Shown: positions 36,731 to 46,121, counted from the stretch's first letter. The stretch: DNA of 64,000 nt from Ignavibacteriota bacterium (GCA_020437395.1 JAGQWJ010000001.1:120699-184698), one strand, 5' to 3'. Numbers and translations: made by a program. The notes: generated by a model from the sequence alone, not told the origin.

Positions 36731-37198
36731 CTAACCTTTTATTTGTTCCAAAATTGTAATCATATTCAATGTAGTTTCGGCTGACTCATAGCCCTTATTT
36801 CCTTTGTTGCCACCAGCACGAGCAAATGCTTGCTCTGTAGTATCGGTAGTCAGCAAACCGAATCCTATGGGTACACCAGTCTCTAACATTGTGTCGGTTA
36901 TACCGCGTGAACAATCACCAGCTACGAAATCGAAGTGAGGTGTTTCACCTCTGATAACACAACCCAAAGCTACAATACCATCAAATCTGTTTGATTTTGC
37001 AAGTGTATTACATGTCAATGCTATCTCATAAGCACCATCTACTGTTACAACTGTTATATTTTCGTCTGCTATACCGTGTTTTGCTAAAGCTTCTAAACAT
37101 CCAGAAAGTAACTTTCCCGTAATTATTTCGTTCCAATTTGTAGTTATTACGGCAATATTGTAATTTTTGTTCGCTTTTTTTGAAGAAATTTTATTCAT
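36731..37198 (-). CDS. ribH: 6,7-dimethyl-8-ribityllumazine synthase
   Basis: 155 residues, normal length. VITTNWNEIITGKLLSGC carries the substrate-binding Trp/Asn segment, VDGAYEIALTCNTLA and ALGCVIRGETPHFDFVAGDCSRGI are the active-site signatures, and GLLTTDTTEQAFARAGG the later loop. It joins the butanone phosphate and aminouracil to make lumazine, the riboflavin precursor. Other rib genes are not nearby. No FMN riboswitch was recognised upstream. Confidence 0.95.
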   Translation of the reverse strand: MNKISSKKANKNYNIAVITTNWNEIITGKLLSGCLEALAKHGIADENITVVTVDGAYEIALTCNTLAKSNRFDGIVALGCVIRGETPHFDFVAGDCSRGITDTMLETGVPIGFGLLTTDTTEQAFARAGGNKGNKGYESAETTLNMITILEQIKG

Positions 37199-37233
37199 TG
37201 TTAAACTTTTTTAGTTAAAAGACTTTATTTATG

Positions 37234-37241
37234 TAAGTTTG
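37234..37241 (+). promoter_or_regulatory. Candidate -7 element (TAAGTTTG) for the FKBP gene
   Basis: An exact TAnnTTTG match 53 bases before the ATG at 37294. A start site about seven bases past it would leave the in-frame GTG at 37255 almost at the RNA end, supporting the ATG. Confidence 0.4.
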
Positions 37242-37293
37242 TAACTTGTAAAAAGTGAAAATAACATTTTTGTTAAATTATAAAGGAATATTT

Positions 37294-37989
37294 ATGAAAA
37301 TAATTAACCTACTAGTAGTCGGTTTAGTTTTTTTATCATTGGCTTGTAGCGATACTAATGCACAAGTAGAATTAAAAACAAAGCAAGATTCACTAGCATA
37401 CGCAATTGGTACTCAATGGGGTAAAAACCTAAAAACTGATGACCTAATTTTGAATACTGATTTAATCAAGCAAGGTATAGACGATACTTTCAAAGACGCT
37501 TCAAAGTTAAACGACGATGAAATCCAATCTGTACTAATGGCTTTGCAACAAGAAATTCAAGAAAAAAGAATGAAAAAGCAACAAGAAGCTGCTTCAAATA
37601 ATATCAAAAAAGCAGATGAATTCTTGGCTGCAAACAAATCAAAAGAAGGCGTAAAAACTACTGCAAGTGGATTACAGTACAAAGTCCTAACAGAAGGAAG
37701 CGGAGTAAGTCCTAAAGCTACTGATAAAGTTAAAGTTCATTACCACGGAACTCTTATCGACGGTTCTGTTTTTGATAGCTCTGTGAAAAGAGGTGAGCCA
37801 ATTACTTTCCCTCTTAACGGTGTTATTCCTGGTTGGACAGAAGGTCTTCAGTTAATGAAAGAAGGCGGAAAATTTAGATTCTTTATTCCTCCTGGATTAG
37901 CTTATGGTGCTCAAGGTTCTGGTGCTATTGGCCCGAATGAAGTCTTGATATTTGATGTAGAGTTAATCAAAGTAAATCCTGCTGAATAA
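37294..37989 (+). CDS. FKBP-type peptidyl-prolyl isomerase, lipoprotein
   Basis: 231 residues. The lipobox is LSLACSDT. An N-terminal helical dimerisation region (QDSLAYAIGTQWGKNL, then a charged helix) is followed by the FKBP domain from about 125: VKVHYHGTLIDGSVFDSS, VIPGWTEGLQLMKEGGKF and FIPPGLAYG. This is the Mip/FkpA layout, an envelope folding catalyst. The ATG at 37294 has AGGA seven bases upstream; a GTG at 37255 is rejected. A strong terminator follows. Confidence 0.93.
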   Translation: MKIINLLVVGLVFLSLACSDTNAQVELKTKQDSLAYAIGTQWGKNLKTDDLILNTDLIKQGIDDTFKDASKLNDDEIQSVLMALQQEIQEKRMKKQQEAASNNIKKADEFLAANKSKEGVKTTASGLQYKVLTEGSGVSPKATDKVKVHYHGTLIDGSVFDSSVKRGEPITFPLNGVIPGWTEGLQLMKEGGKFRFFIPPGLAYGAQGSGAIGPNEVLIFDVELIKVNPAE

Positions 37990-38011
37990 ATTCAATCTGA
38001 ATTAAACTTTG

Positions 38012-38048
38012 AAAAAGAGTTACTATTTTTTAAATAGTGACTCTTTTT
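38012..38048 (+). terminator. Rho-independent terminator after the FKBP gene
   Basis: A long stem (AAAAAGAGTTACTATTT against AAATAGTGACTCTTTTT, one G-T pair, 3-base loop) ends in a run of T. It lies 23 bases after the stop. I see nothing further in 38049-38234. Confidence 0.88.
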
Positions 38049-38234
38049 TTTTTGATTTGCTAATATTAGTTTTAAATAATTCAATTGTATAAATTCTAAT
38101 AAACCCAATTATATACCATCTAAATATAAAAGCAAAGGGCTTTGAAAAGTCAGAAGAATGTCATAATAAATAACATTACTTAGAGCCAAGTTGTATAAAA
38201 TTTGAAATTATCTACGAAGAAAATTACTAATGAA

Positions 38235-39593
38235 TTAATTTTTTGCTTTTAATCTTATAATTCTACCGGGGTTTTGAGTAGCAGCATAAAGGTAACCATC
38301 TGGTGACATTTGTACGTCTCGGAACCGAGCATATCCTTCTAAACTTCTCACAGTCTCAGTAACTTTATAATCTTTTACTTTTATTCTGTGTAGATGCGAA
38401 CTCGACAACGTACCAATTATTATATCGATTTCGTTTTTTGCTTCATCGTAATTTACCATATCCATTCCACATGGCGCGATAGAAGGAACCCAATAAGTTA
38501 TCGGATCTTTGTATCCTGGTATTGATGTTTTATCAGTAATAGGTGTGTCATTATAATTTATTCCAAATGTAGCTAATGGCCATCCATAATTCTCTCCGCC
38601 TTCGATTAGATTCAATTCATCTCCACCTTTTGGACCATGCTCTATAGCCCAAATCTCATCTCTTTCGCTCAGATAGAACATACCTTGGATATTTCTATTA
38701 CCCATAGTGTAGATTTCTGGTTGTGCACCAGGTGCATCTAAATATGGGTTATCATTAGGAATTGTTCCGTCGTCGTGCAGCCTAAGCACACCACCAAGAT
38801 GGTTCGTACTGTCTTGTGCGTTTTCTTGCCTTCCTCTTTCGCCAATTGAGAAATATAACATATTATCATTATCGAATACTATTCTGGAACCAAAATGATT
38901 ACCGCCTTCTAATAGTGGTGATCCTCTGAAAAGTTCTTCAAAGTCTATTAACTCATCGCCGACTAATTTACCACGCCCAATTGCAGTTGTGTAGCGATTG
39001 TCTTTTTCAACTGTATATGCAAGATATACAAAGCCATTTTCATCGAAATCAGGATGGAGTGTTACATCTAATAATCCACCTTGGCCTACAGATTTAATTT
39101 TTGGTAAACCTGTGATGGAAACACTTTTACCGTTTTTCAGGTTGTGCTTATAGAGTCGCCCACTAATTTCTGTAAATATTAAATTATCCTTATCTAAAAA
39201 ATCTATCCCCCAAGGATTTATTAAGTTATCAACTATTATTTCATCAACAGTTAATTCTCCAAAAGGATATTTATTCTCTATATTAATCTCTTCAAACTCT
39301 ATCGAAGTTAGTTTACTAAGCTCAAACTTTTCACTACTATTTACTCCCATCAAAGTAATATTTTCAGAATCAAATGTTATCGATGACTCATTATCTAATT
39401 CCATTTCAGCCATTTCATTATCTGAAGTCATGACAATAGCAAGAGTTCTACTTTCAAATTCGAATGTTATATTAGTTATATCTTCAACAGAATATTCATT
39501 GACTGAGTCGTCAACCCCGATAATCTGAATTTTGTGTTGAGAGTATAGACACATTGTGGCTAATAATACAAGTATTATGACAATTTTTTTCAT
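38235..39593 (-). CDS. PQQ-dependent glucose/sorbosone dehydrogenase-family protein
   Basis: 452 residues. After the signal peptide (ending LYSQ), a 95-residue beta module (HKIQIIGVDD, YSVEDITNITF) precedes the six-bladed GSDH propeller: LINPWGIDFLDKDNLIFTE, GQGGLLDVTLHPDFDENGFVY, GGNHFGSRIVF, GERGRQENAQ, IYTMGNRNIQG and EHGPKGGDELN. Aldose sugar dehydrogenases of this family oxidise sugars with PQQ in the periplasm; PQQ synthesis genes are not seen, so the cofactor may be imported. It has no sorting domain. It lies eight bases after the Ig-like T9SS gene, in the same operon. Confidence 0.88.
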   Translation of the reverse strand: MKKIVIILVLLATMCLYSQHKIQIIGVDDSVNEYSVEDITNITFEFESRTLAIVMTSDNEMAEMELDNESSITFDSENITLMGVNSSEKFELSKLTSIEFEEINIENKYPFGELTVDEIIVDNLINPWGIDFLDKDNLIFTEISGRLYKHNLKNGKSVSITGLPKIKSVGQGGLLDVTLHPDFDENGFVYLAYTVEKDNRYTTAIGRGKLVGDELIDFEELFRGSPLLEGGNHFGSRIVFDNDNMLYFSIGERGRQENAQDSTNHLGGVLRLHDDGTIPNDNPYLDAPGAQPEIYTMGNRNIQGMFYLSERDEIWAIEHGPKGGDELNLIEGGENYGWPLATFGINYNDTPITDKTSIPGYKDPITYWVPSIAPCGMDMVNYDEAKNEIDIIIGTLSSSHLHRIKVKDYKVTETVRSLEGYARFRDVQMSPDGYLYAATQNPGRIIRLKAKN

Positions 39594-39601
39594 ATAGATA
39601 T

Positions 39602-40249
39602 CTACTTTTTAATTAGTTTAAAATTGTAGTATTTGTTGTTTGCGATCAGAGTAAGAAAATAATTTCCAGAACTAAATATACTGAAATCAATTTCATTCTT
39701 GTCGAATTCCGAATAAAGGATATTACCAGAGATATCACTTAAAACTACTTCATATTTCAATATGTCTCCAGTTTCAATAACTAATCTATTTTCTATTGGG
39801 TTTGGATATATCTTTATATTAATATTAGCAGTTTCAACAGAAGTAGTTGGTGAGACAATAACTTCAACTATATCTTTCAACTTTCCATCTTCTGTTTCCA
39901 CTTCTATTGTAGCGGAACCTTCTGAAATAGCTGTAACTAGTCCATTGTTATCAACTGTTGCAACGTTATTATTACTCGAAGACCAAGTAACAGATTTATT
40001 AGTAGCATTTTCTGGCACTATATTATAATTTAATTGATAATTCTCATTCTTTTTTAATTCGATATTACTTACTTCTATTGTAATTGATTCAACGCTTACT
40101 GTATTTTTAATAATAACAATTTTGTCAATATCATTTAGCAAATAACTGTCCGAGCTACCTCCTATTAGATTGACATTCAATTTACTTTGGGCAGTTAAAT
40201 TAGTAGTATAAAAAATAAAAAGTAAAAATAGGATAAAATGTATCTTCAT
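39602..40249 (-). CDS. Short T9SS cargo protein with a Big_2 Ig-like domain
   Basis: 215 residues. A signal peptide (ending NLTAQ) leads to a short module (SKLNVNLIGGSSDSYLLNDI) like the one opening the dehydrogenase downstream. A bacterial Ig-like group 2 domain follows (YNIVPENATNKSVTWSSSNN, VATVDNNGLVTAISEGSATI), then a type A sorting domain (KIYPNPIENRLVIET, DISGNILY, SSGNYFLTLI). The start at 40249 has GGAAG seven bases upstream; an earlier start at 40279 is rejected. It would be displayed at the surface and may serve as a partner of the dehydrogenase, though this is inference from the operon. Confidence 0.8.
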   Translation of the reverse strand: MKIHFILFLLFIFYTTNLTAQSKLNVNLIGGSSDSYLLNDIDKIVIIKNTVSVESITIEVSNIELKKNENYQLNYNIVPENATNKSVTWSSSNNNVATVDNNGLVTAISEGSATIEVETEDGKLKDIVEVIVSPTTSVETANINIKIYPNPIENRLVIETGDILKYEVVLSDISGNILYSEFDKNEIDFSIFSSGNYFLTLIANNKYYNFKLIKK

Positions 40250-40276
40250 AAATCTTCCATTTTGATATTTCATATT

Positions 40277-40284
40277 CAAATATA
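40277..40284 (-). promoter_or_regulatory. Candidate -7 element (TATATTTG) for the Ig-like/dehydrogenase operon
   Basis: An exact TAnnTTTG match on the minus strand, 28 bases before the ATG at 40249, which supports that start over 40279. Confidence 0.4.
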
Positions 40285-40442
40285 ATATTTTTTTTAGAAT
40301 AACAGTACAAAAGGGAATTAATTACATTTTTTTTTTAAAATTTTTTACTTAAATTATTCATATATAATAGGGTGCAATGTGATGTTTATAGAAACAATTT
40401 GCTAATTTGATGAATAGCTGACTATATTAAAATAAAAAACTA

Positions 40443-41405
40443 ATGGCATTAACAAAATCAGATATTGAATTAGCACACACCCAAATAGAAAGACATATAA
40501 ACAGAACTCCTGTTTTAACTAATTCTTACTTAGATGAATTAGTGAATGCCAAATTACATTTCAAATGTGAGAATTTTCAAAAAGTTGGTGCTTTCAAGTA
40601 CAGGGGTGCAACAAATGCACTTCTTTCAATACCGCAAGATAAATTGAAATATGGAGTAGCTACTCATTCTTCTGGTAATCACGCTCAGGCATTAGCATTA
40701 GCTGCACGAGTAGCTGGTACCAAGGCCTACATAGTAATGCCAAGCAATTCGCCAAAAGTCAAAATAGATGCTGTAAGGGGATATGGTGCTGAAATTACTT
40801 TCTGCGAACCGACTTTGGAAGCAAGAGAATCAACTTTGAATAAAATTGTTGAAGAAACCAATGCAGAATTTATTCATCCTTATGACCGCGAAGAAATAAT
40901 CGCAGGTCAAGGAACTACTTCTTTGGAACTTTTAAGAAGCTATCCGAACTTAGATGTTGTTATCACTCCAGTAGGAGGAGGTGGACTTTTGTCTGGGACT
41001 GCTATTTATAGTAAGGGGTTCAATCCGAGTATTGAGGTCTTTGGAGCAGAACCAATGGGAGCAAACGATGCTTATAAGTCATTCAAATCCGGTGCAATTA
41101 TACCTTCAACTAATCCGAATACAATATGTGATGGATTGCTAACTTCGCTAGGCAAACTGAATTTCGGCTATATTGAGAAGAACGTTGACGATATTCTGTT
41201 AGTAGAGGATTCGGAAGTGCTATCAGCGCTAAAAATTATTTACGAAAGGATGAAAATTATAATTGAACCCTCTTCAGCTACAGTATTAGCGGCTGTTATA
41301 AAAAACAAAGAATTGTTCGCTGAGAAGAAAATCGGTTTGATACTATCGGGTGGGAATATAGATTTGCAGTCCCTATTCGACCATTTTAGAGATAAACTTC
41401 AATAA
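40443..41405 (+). CDS. Threonine/serine dehydratase-type PLP enzyme
   Basis: 320 residues, fold-type II PLP enzyme. The Schiff-base lysine is Lys52 (GAFKYRGA), SSGNHAQALA binds the substrate carboxylate, GGGGLLSG is the phosphate cup, and SGGN closes the site. There is no C-terminal ACT domain, so this is the catabolic/serine-racemase-like form rather than feedback-regulated IlvA. It makes 2-oxobutanoate or pyruvate plus ammonia, or D-serine; sequence alone does not choose. Confidence 0.88.
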   Translation: MALTKSDIELAHTQIERHINRTPVLTNSYLDELVNAKLHFKCENFQKVGAFKYRGATNALLSIPQDKLKYGVATHSSGNHAQALALAARVAGTKAYIVMPSNSPKVKIDAVRGYGAEITFCEPTLEARESTLNKIVEETNAEFIHPYDREEIIAGQGTTSLELLRSYPNLDVVITPVGGGGLLSGTAIYSKGFNPSIEVFGAEPMGANDAYKSFKSGAIIPSTNPNTICDGLLTSLGKLNFGYIEKNVDDILLVEDSEVLSALKIIYERMKIIIEPSSATVLAAVIKNKELFAEKKIGLILSGGNIDLQSLFDHFRDKLQ

Positions 41406-41481
41406 TTCAGATTTCTATATTTGATAAAGAATTTGTAAATCTATAAATTGATATTACAGTAACATCTTAAATGCGAAAACT

Positions 41482-42684
41482 TTGCTACTCACGAAGAAAC
41501 ACTATATTGTCATATCGCTTATTTGGCTAACAATCGCTGTAGTTTTTGCGGCTATTATTAGAAGTTCTTTCGTAGTTGGAATGGGCAGTTGGTTCAACTA
41601 TAAATACTTTTTGCACACTCACTCACATCTGGCATTTCTTGGTTGGATATTCAACATAATCTACTATTTCCTATTAAAACAGTTCAAATTATTAGATTCA
41701 AAAAAATATGGGTATTTATTTATTGCACTTAATATAAGTGTACTTGGAATGTTGCTTACTTTCCCTTTCCAAGGATATGCACTATGGTCGATAATATTTT
41801 CTACTCTCCATATTTTGATTTCTTACATCTTTGCAATTTTCTTTTACAAAGACACTAAGGGCAACAATTCCATAAACAGAAAGTTTGCAATCGCAGCAAT
41901 AGTTTTTATGGTTGTTTCATCAATTGGACCCTTTTCCTTGGCACCAATAATTGCAAATGGTCTGAAAGATTCTATTTGGTACGATATGGCTATTTATTTT
42001 TATTTGCATTTCCAATATAATGGTTGGTTTTTGCTATCAATAATCAGTATGACAGCATATAGTATAAAAATAAAAGACAATGACAATTGGCAAAGAGCAT
42101 TCAACCTATTTGTTATATCAACAATTCTGAATTTTAGTCTTTCTACACTTTGGACTGATCCGGGGTGGGTAATCAATATTATATCAGTACTCTCATCACT
42201 CATGCAGTTCCATGCCCTATTCCTTATGAGCAAGGACATATTTATCCATTTGAGAAAAATGGACAAATTCAAAGCTATGTTAATGAAAATAATCTATCTT
42301 CTTTTCATCTTAAAAATATTTTTTGCTCTTGCAGGCTCAATTCAAGAAGTTGCTATGTTTGTCTATTATAATAGAAATCTGGTAATTGGTTATTTGCATC
42401 TGATATTTCTTGGGATAGTAACGCCATTCTTTTTCATAAAAATATCAGAAGAATATGCAATTCTCAACTCAAGTAATCATAAATTAGCTTTGATTATTTA
42501 CCTTTTCATTTTTCTATTGAGTGAACTACTATTGACAACAACATCGGTTGGGTTCAATGGCGATGTTATCTTATTTATCTCTGATTTGATAGTCTATACA
42601 ACATGGATTTTGGCTGGTATAACAATTTATCTAAGTTCTAGATATAAGTTAGAGGCGTTAAACCACAATAAATCTAATTCGTGA
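41482..42684 (+). CDS. Multipass membrane protein with conserved-looking intramembrane histidines
   Basis: 400 residues with about 12 hydrophobic segments; no named family recognised. Histidines sit in or at membrane helices: His45, His47 and His49 (FLHTHSHLAFLGW), His110, His176 (YLHFQYNGWF), His244 (MQFHALF) and His306 (GYLHLIFLG). This resembles the heme/copper-ligand pattern of NnrS and of oxidase subunit I relatives, but I cannot show homology. The frame has no ATG near its beginning. The TTG at 41482 is the first usable start after a stop at 41449, and an ATG at 41471 is out of frame. Confidence 0.65.
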   Translation: MLLTKKHYIVISLIWLTIAVVFAAIIRSSFVVGMGSWFNYKYFLHTHSHLAFLGWIFNIIYYFLLKQFKLLDSKKYGYLFIALNISVLGMLLTFPFQGYALWSIIFSTLHILISYIFAIFFYKDTKGNNSINRKFAIAAIVFMVVSSIGPFSLAPIIANGLKDSIWYDMAIYFYLHFQYNGWFLLSIISMTAYSIKIKDNDNWQRAFNLFVISTILNFSLSTLWTDPGWVINIISVLSSLMQFHALFLMSKDIFIHLRKMDKFKAMLMKIIYLLFILKIFFALAGSIQEVAMFVYYNRNLVIGYLHLIFLGIVTPFFFIKISEEYAILNSSNHKLALIIYLFIFLLSELLLTTTSVGFNGDVILFISDLIVYTTWILAGITIYLSSRYKLEALNHNKSNS

Positions 42685-42701
42685 TTAGAAAATTTTGTTA
42701 C

Positions 42702-42788
42702 TTATTTTTTCTTCCGTCTATCTTTTATATAAGCATAAACGAATCCGATAAGGAGTCCTAAAACTATCCATCCAATTAATTCTTGCAT
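42702..42788 (-). CDS. 28-residue single-span membrane protein
   Basis: Sequence start MQELIGWIVLGLLIGFVYAY, then IKDRRKKK and a TAA. One hydrophobic helix of about 17 residues with two glycine pairs (GLLIG) is followed by a strongly basic tail, the inside-positive pattern of a genuine small membrane protein (N-terminus out or periplasmic, C-terminus cytosolic). It fills the whole gap between the histidine-rich membrane gene (convergent) and the EamA gene (divergent). No ribosome site is evident. It could be a subunit of a membrane complex or a toxin-like peptide; neither is shown. Confidence 0.5.
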   Translation of the reverse strand: MQELIGWIVLGLLIGFVYAYIKDRRKKK

Positions 42789-42800
42789 TGTTTTTTTCTT

Positions 42801-43814
42801 ATGTTTTTCTTTTCAATTGATAAATATACTCAAACTTTATCAAAAAGATTGCATAAATTAAATTTTATATCAGAGTGGACTCACAATATTTTTAGCAAAC
42901 TAGACAATACGACAAAAGGAATACTATTCGCAGCGACTACTGCTTTGTTTTGGGGATTCCTAGGTATATTTCTGAAGATAGCACTCAAAGAGATAGATTC
43001 TATGACAATAATATGGATGCGATTTGTAGTTGCATTCTCATTTCTATCGCTTTGGTTAGCAATAAAAAGACCTTCTGAATTCATAATATATAAGAAAATG
43101 CCGCCATTGTTGTTAGTTGCGGCACTCTCTTTGGGCTTCAACTATATTGGCTATATGAAAGGTATAGAACATGCAGGCCCAGCAACTGCACAAATATTGA
43201 TTCAATCTGCACAAGTTATGTTAGTGCTTGTGGGAATATTTATCTTCAAAGAGCGGTTGAACAAAAAACAATTAATTGGAGTTGCAATAGTTACAGTGGG
43301 TTTCCTACTCTTTTACAGCGAAAGTATTGAGAATATTTCGACAAATAGGGAAACATACGATATGGGAGTACTCTACACACTTTTCGGTGCAGCCATTTGG
43401 GTAGTCTATGCAGCCATCCAAAAAAGATTAGTAGCAACACACTCCGCTCAGCAACTTAATATGATTATATACTTAGTGCCAGTACTAATGTTCGTTTGCT
43501 TTGCAGATTTCGGAAGATTAGCTGAAATTTCATTAGAAATGTGGTTGTTAGTTATCTTCCTAGGTTTGAACACTTTAATAGCTTATGGCTCACTTGCCGA
43601 GGCGTTTAAATATTTGGAAGCATCGAAAGTAAGTATAATAATCACGTTGAATCCCATCATAACAATTACCACCCTAACAATAATGGCTTATCTTGAAGTT
43701 ACAATTATAGAAACCACTGTTATAAGCATCTTGGGATTCGTTGGTGCCATATTAGTAGTTTTTGGTGCAGTATTAGTAATCACCAAAAAGCGACAACCGA
43801 AAGTGAAGGGCTAA
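42801..43814 (+). CDS. EamA/DMT-superfamily transporter
   Basis: 337 residues with about ten membrane helices in two EamA halves. GILFAATTALFWGFLGIFLKIAL opens the first as adjacent short motifs (TTALFWGFLGIF is clear), and YTLFGAAIWVVYAAIQKRL the second. It probably exports or imports amino acids, metabolites or nucleotide-like compounds. The first 40 residues are unusual for the family, so the real start may lie further in; I use the ATG at 42801 rather than the TTG at 42783, which would overlap the small divergent gene. Confidence 0.85.
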   Translation: MFFFSIDKYTQTLSKRLHKLNFISEWTHNIFSKLDNTTKGILFAATTALFWGFLGIFLKIALKEIDSMTIIWMRFVVAFSFLSLWLAIKRPSEFIIYKKMPPLLLVAALSLGFNYIGYMKGIEHAGPATAQILIQSAQVMLVLVGIFIFKERLNKKQLIGVAIVTVGFLLFYSESIENISTNRETYDMGVLYTLFGAAIWVVYAAIQKRLVATHSAQQLNMIIYLVPVLMFVCFADFGRLAEISLEMWLLVIFLGLNTLIAYGSLAEAFKYLEASKVSIIITLNPIITITTLTIMAYLEVTIIETTVISILGFVGAILVVFGAVLVITKKRQPKVKG

Positions 43815-43823
43815 ACCTCTGTT

Positions 43824-45980
43824 CTATCTCTTGAAGAAAAACCCAGATTGACCGACTTTACTTATTATATACTTACCAATTGAAAGATTAGATATATTGA
43901 CTACAATGTTCCCGTAATTGTTTGAATCAATAATCACATCTTGTCTATTACCATTTAAGTCATAAATAGTCCAATCGGATTTATCTAACCCATCTGTAAT
44001 AACAGTTATTCTACTATCGCTGATATTTGGATATATTAGCAATTCCTCAGCAACGGCATAGCTATTTTGCTCGACTGAACTAATTATTTGGTCTTTAGAT
44101 TTGTAAATACCACGCAAGTTGCACACTATCAAATGTCCATCTTTAGTTGGCGTATAACTAATGAAAATTGGTGATGCATTATCATCCGAAAGTTTAGTAG
44201 AAACTAAATCATTCTGCTCATCTAAGTGTAATTCGTAAAAATCATAAAAAGGATCGCTCTGGTCATTACCATAGAAATAGAATTTATCTCCTAAACGAAT
44301 ATACTTTTGAGAAGAGTTATTGGAAATACTTAGACTATATTCATCTATTGTTTGTCCGAAATCTGTTGAGTAGATAATATCTCTGTAGGTAAACCCAATC
44401 ATAACACCATTTATCATCTCAAAGTACATATCTCTATACCCAGAATAAGGGCTATATATGTCATCTTCGTAATCATAAGTCGCTATCTTAGTCCAGCTAC
44501 CGTTAGTCCCATATTTAAAAGTCCCTTCGGAAGTAATTGCAAATACTTCCTCATTTTCTATGAATATATGGCTTACATCAGAGTATAATTCCTCAAATTC
44601 TGGTTTTATTATTGTGCGTACACTCAAATCATCATACTGGATAAAGTATAAGCTATCAACTCCGATTATTGAGAAAATACCATCCCCTAAATCTCTGCTT
44701 TCTCCGTCATATCGTTTTTCTTCTATCACAAATTTAAACCAAGTTGCGCCAAAGTCTTTAGTAATGGCCATGGTATCTTCAGCTCTGTACCAAAAAGCAT
44801 TGTCCCATCTGAAAAGCTTTTCTTCACCAGAACCAATCACATCTAATTCACTATCTTTTGCTTCAAAAAATAAATTACTCAGAGTCGCACGATAACCTTT
44901 TTCTGTTTCAATTATATTATCATAGATTCCATTCCCCATCTCAAGTGAGATAGATTCCAAATCATCGAAATTCTTACCCTTTGCTCTAAACAATCCAACC
45001 CCCATACAAAGCAGATAATCATCATCTTGAGTATATATATTGCTCAACATCCAATTCTCACCATAGTCTAAATTGTGCAGTTTAGGATTCTTGAATCCAG
45101 CATCAGCTATAATGAAATCACCACTAGCTCTGTTAGGTATTAATAATTTGCCATTGTCGAATGTCTTCATTTCACCAAAGTAAACTTGGTACTTTTCTAT
45201 TCTCTCTGTAGTGAGGAACTCCTTCAAATCATATTTGGTTATAACTGGCTCTGAGCCACTACGGAGCGGTCTATCTAATACAAAAAGACTATCATCAGTA
45301 AGAACGTAACCCATATCATCATTTTCGTAATAGTCACCATTTAAATCAAAAGAATAAAGTTTTACTGAATCCACTATAGCTTCACTTTCAATATCAAAAA
45401 TATCAAAAGTATATTGATTATTATTGTTAACATATATACTATGTTGCAAAATAAGAGAATTTCCATTTCTGATAGCTTTTCTTATTGAAGGACTGCCTTC
45501 TTCTATTTCATAAACCGACTTTACAGTGTCCTTATTTTGTGTCGTTTTATAAATACCTTTTCTAGTAACTATGTAAACACTCTTATTGTATTCAGTTAAT
45601 ATCTCAGGTCTGCTAATATCATCAGAAATTACTGACCAATTTTTACCATCATCAACTGATTTTAGCAGTAAACCTTCGCTAAGCATTGTGAAAAGTTCTT
45701 CATCTATTTTTACTAATCCATTTGTAAGTATCCCAAGTTCATTTATATTACCATCAAACTCTATTCCTCCCAGTGTGGCTTTCAAGTGGTTTTTAGAATG
45801 CCATTTACCATCGGTATCTAGCTTATAAATACCTACGCCGATAGTGTAAATGGACCCATCTTCATCTAATTTCAAATCTTGTACAGGCCAGTTAGAAGGA
45901 AGGTCCAATTCCTCCCAATAGTCTTGAGATTTCAAATTCAGCAATGTTAATACAGTAAAAGCTAATATCAGTGATTTCAT
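43824..45980 (-). CDS. T9SS-secreted Asp-box beta-propeller protein
   Basis: 718 residues. A signal peptide (ending LLNLKSQ) leads to a long propeller region with Asp-box-like turns (SVDDGKNWSVI, TKDFGATWFKF, STDFGQTI), as in BNR/sortilin-like folds. The C-terminus is a type A sorting domain (LLIYPNISDSRITVI, YDLNGNRQDVI, LSIGKYIISK), ending FFFKR. Cell-surface location is expected; no catalytic motif was seen. The 3' end lies nine bases from the convergent EamA gene with no terminator between. Confidence 0.78.
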   Translation of the reverse strand: MKSLILAFTVLTLLNLKSQDYWEELDLPSNWPVQDLKLDEDGSIYTIGVGIYKLDTDGKWHSKNHLKATLGGIEFDGNINELGILTNGLVKIDEELFTMLSEGLLLKSVDDGKNWSVISDDISRPEILTEYNKSVYIVTRKGIYKTTQNKDTVKSVYEIEEGSPSIRKAIRNGNSLILQHSIYVNNNNQYTFDIFDIESEAIVDSVKLYSFDLNGDYYENDDMGYVLTDDSLFVLDRPLRSGSEPVITKYDLKEFLTTERIEKYQVYFGEMKTFDNGKLLIPNRASGDFIIADAGFKNPKLHNLDYGENWMLSNIYTQDDDYLLCMGVGLFRAKGKNFDDLESISLEMGNGIYDNIIETEKGYRATLSNLFFEAKDSELDVIGSGEEKLFRWDNAFWYRAEDTMAITKDFGATWFKFVIEEKRYDGESRDLGDGIFSIIGVDSLYFIQYDDLSVRTIIKPEFEELYSDVSHIFIENEEVFAITSEGTFKYGTNGSWTKIATYDYEDDIYSPYSGYRDMYFEMINGVMIGFTYRDIIYSTDFGQTIDEYSLSISNNSSQKYIRLGDKFYFYGNDQSDPFYDFYELHLDEQNDLVSTKLSDDNASPIFISYTPTKDGHLIVCNLRGIYKSKDQIISSVEQNSYAVAEELLIYPNISDSRITVITDGLDKSDWTIYDLNGNRQDVIIDSNNYGNIVVNISNLSIGKYIISKVGQSGFFFKR

Positions 45981-46113
45981 ATCAATTCGGTTTGTTTATT
46001 TAATATAAAAGGTAATATACGAAATTACGCTAGGAAAAGGAAATTGTTATATAGCAATTTTGTTTTTTTATACTTTTATTAAAAAAATTTAATTTTATAT
46101 TCTTTGAAAGAAT

Positions 46114-46121
46114 TATATTTG
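46114..46121 (+). promoter_or_regulatory. Candidate -7 element (TATATTTG) for the exported unknown at 46158
   Basis: An exact TAnnTTTG match 37 bases upstream of the GTG at 46158. It lies downstream of the TTG at 46104, so that longer reading would not be transcribed from here. Confidence 0.4.
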
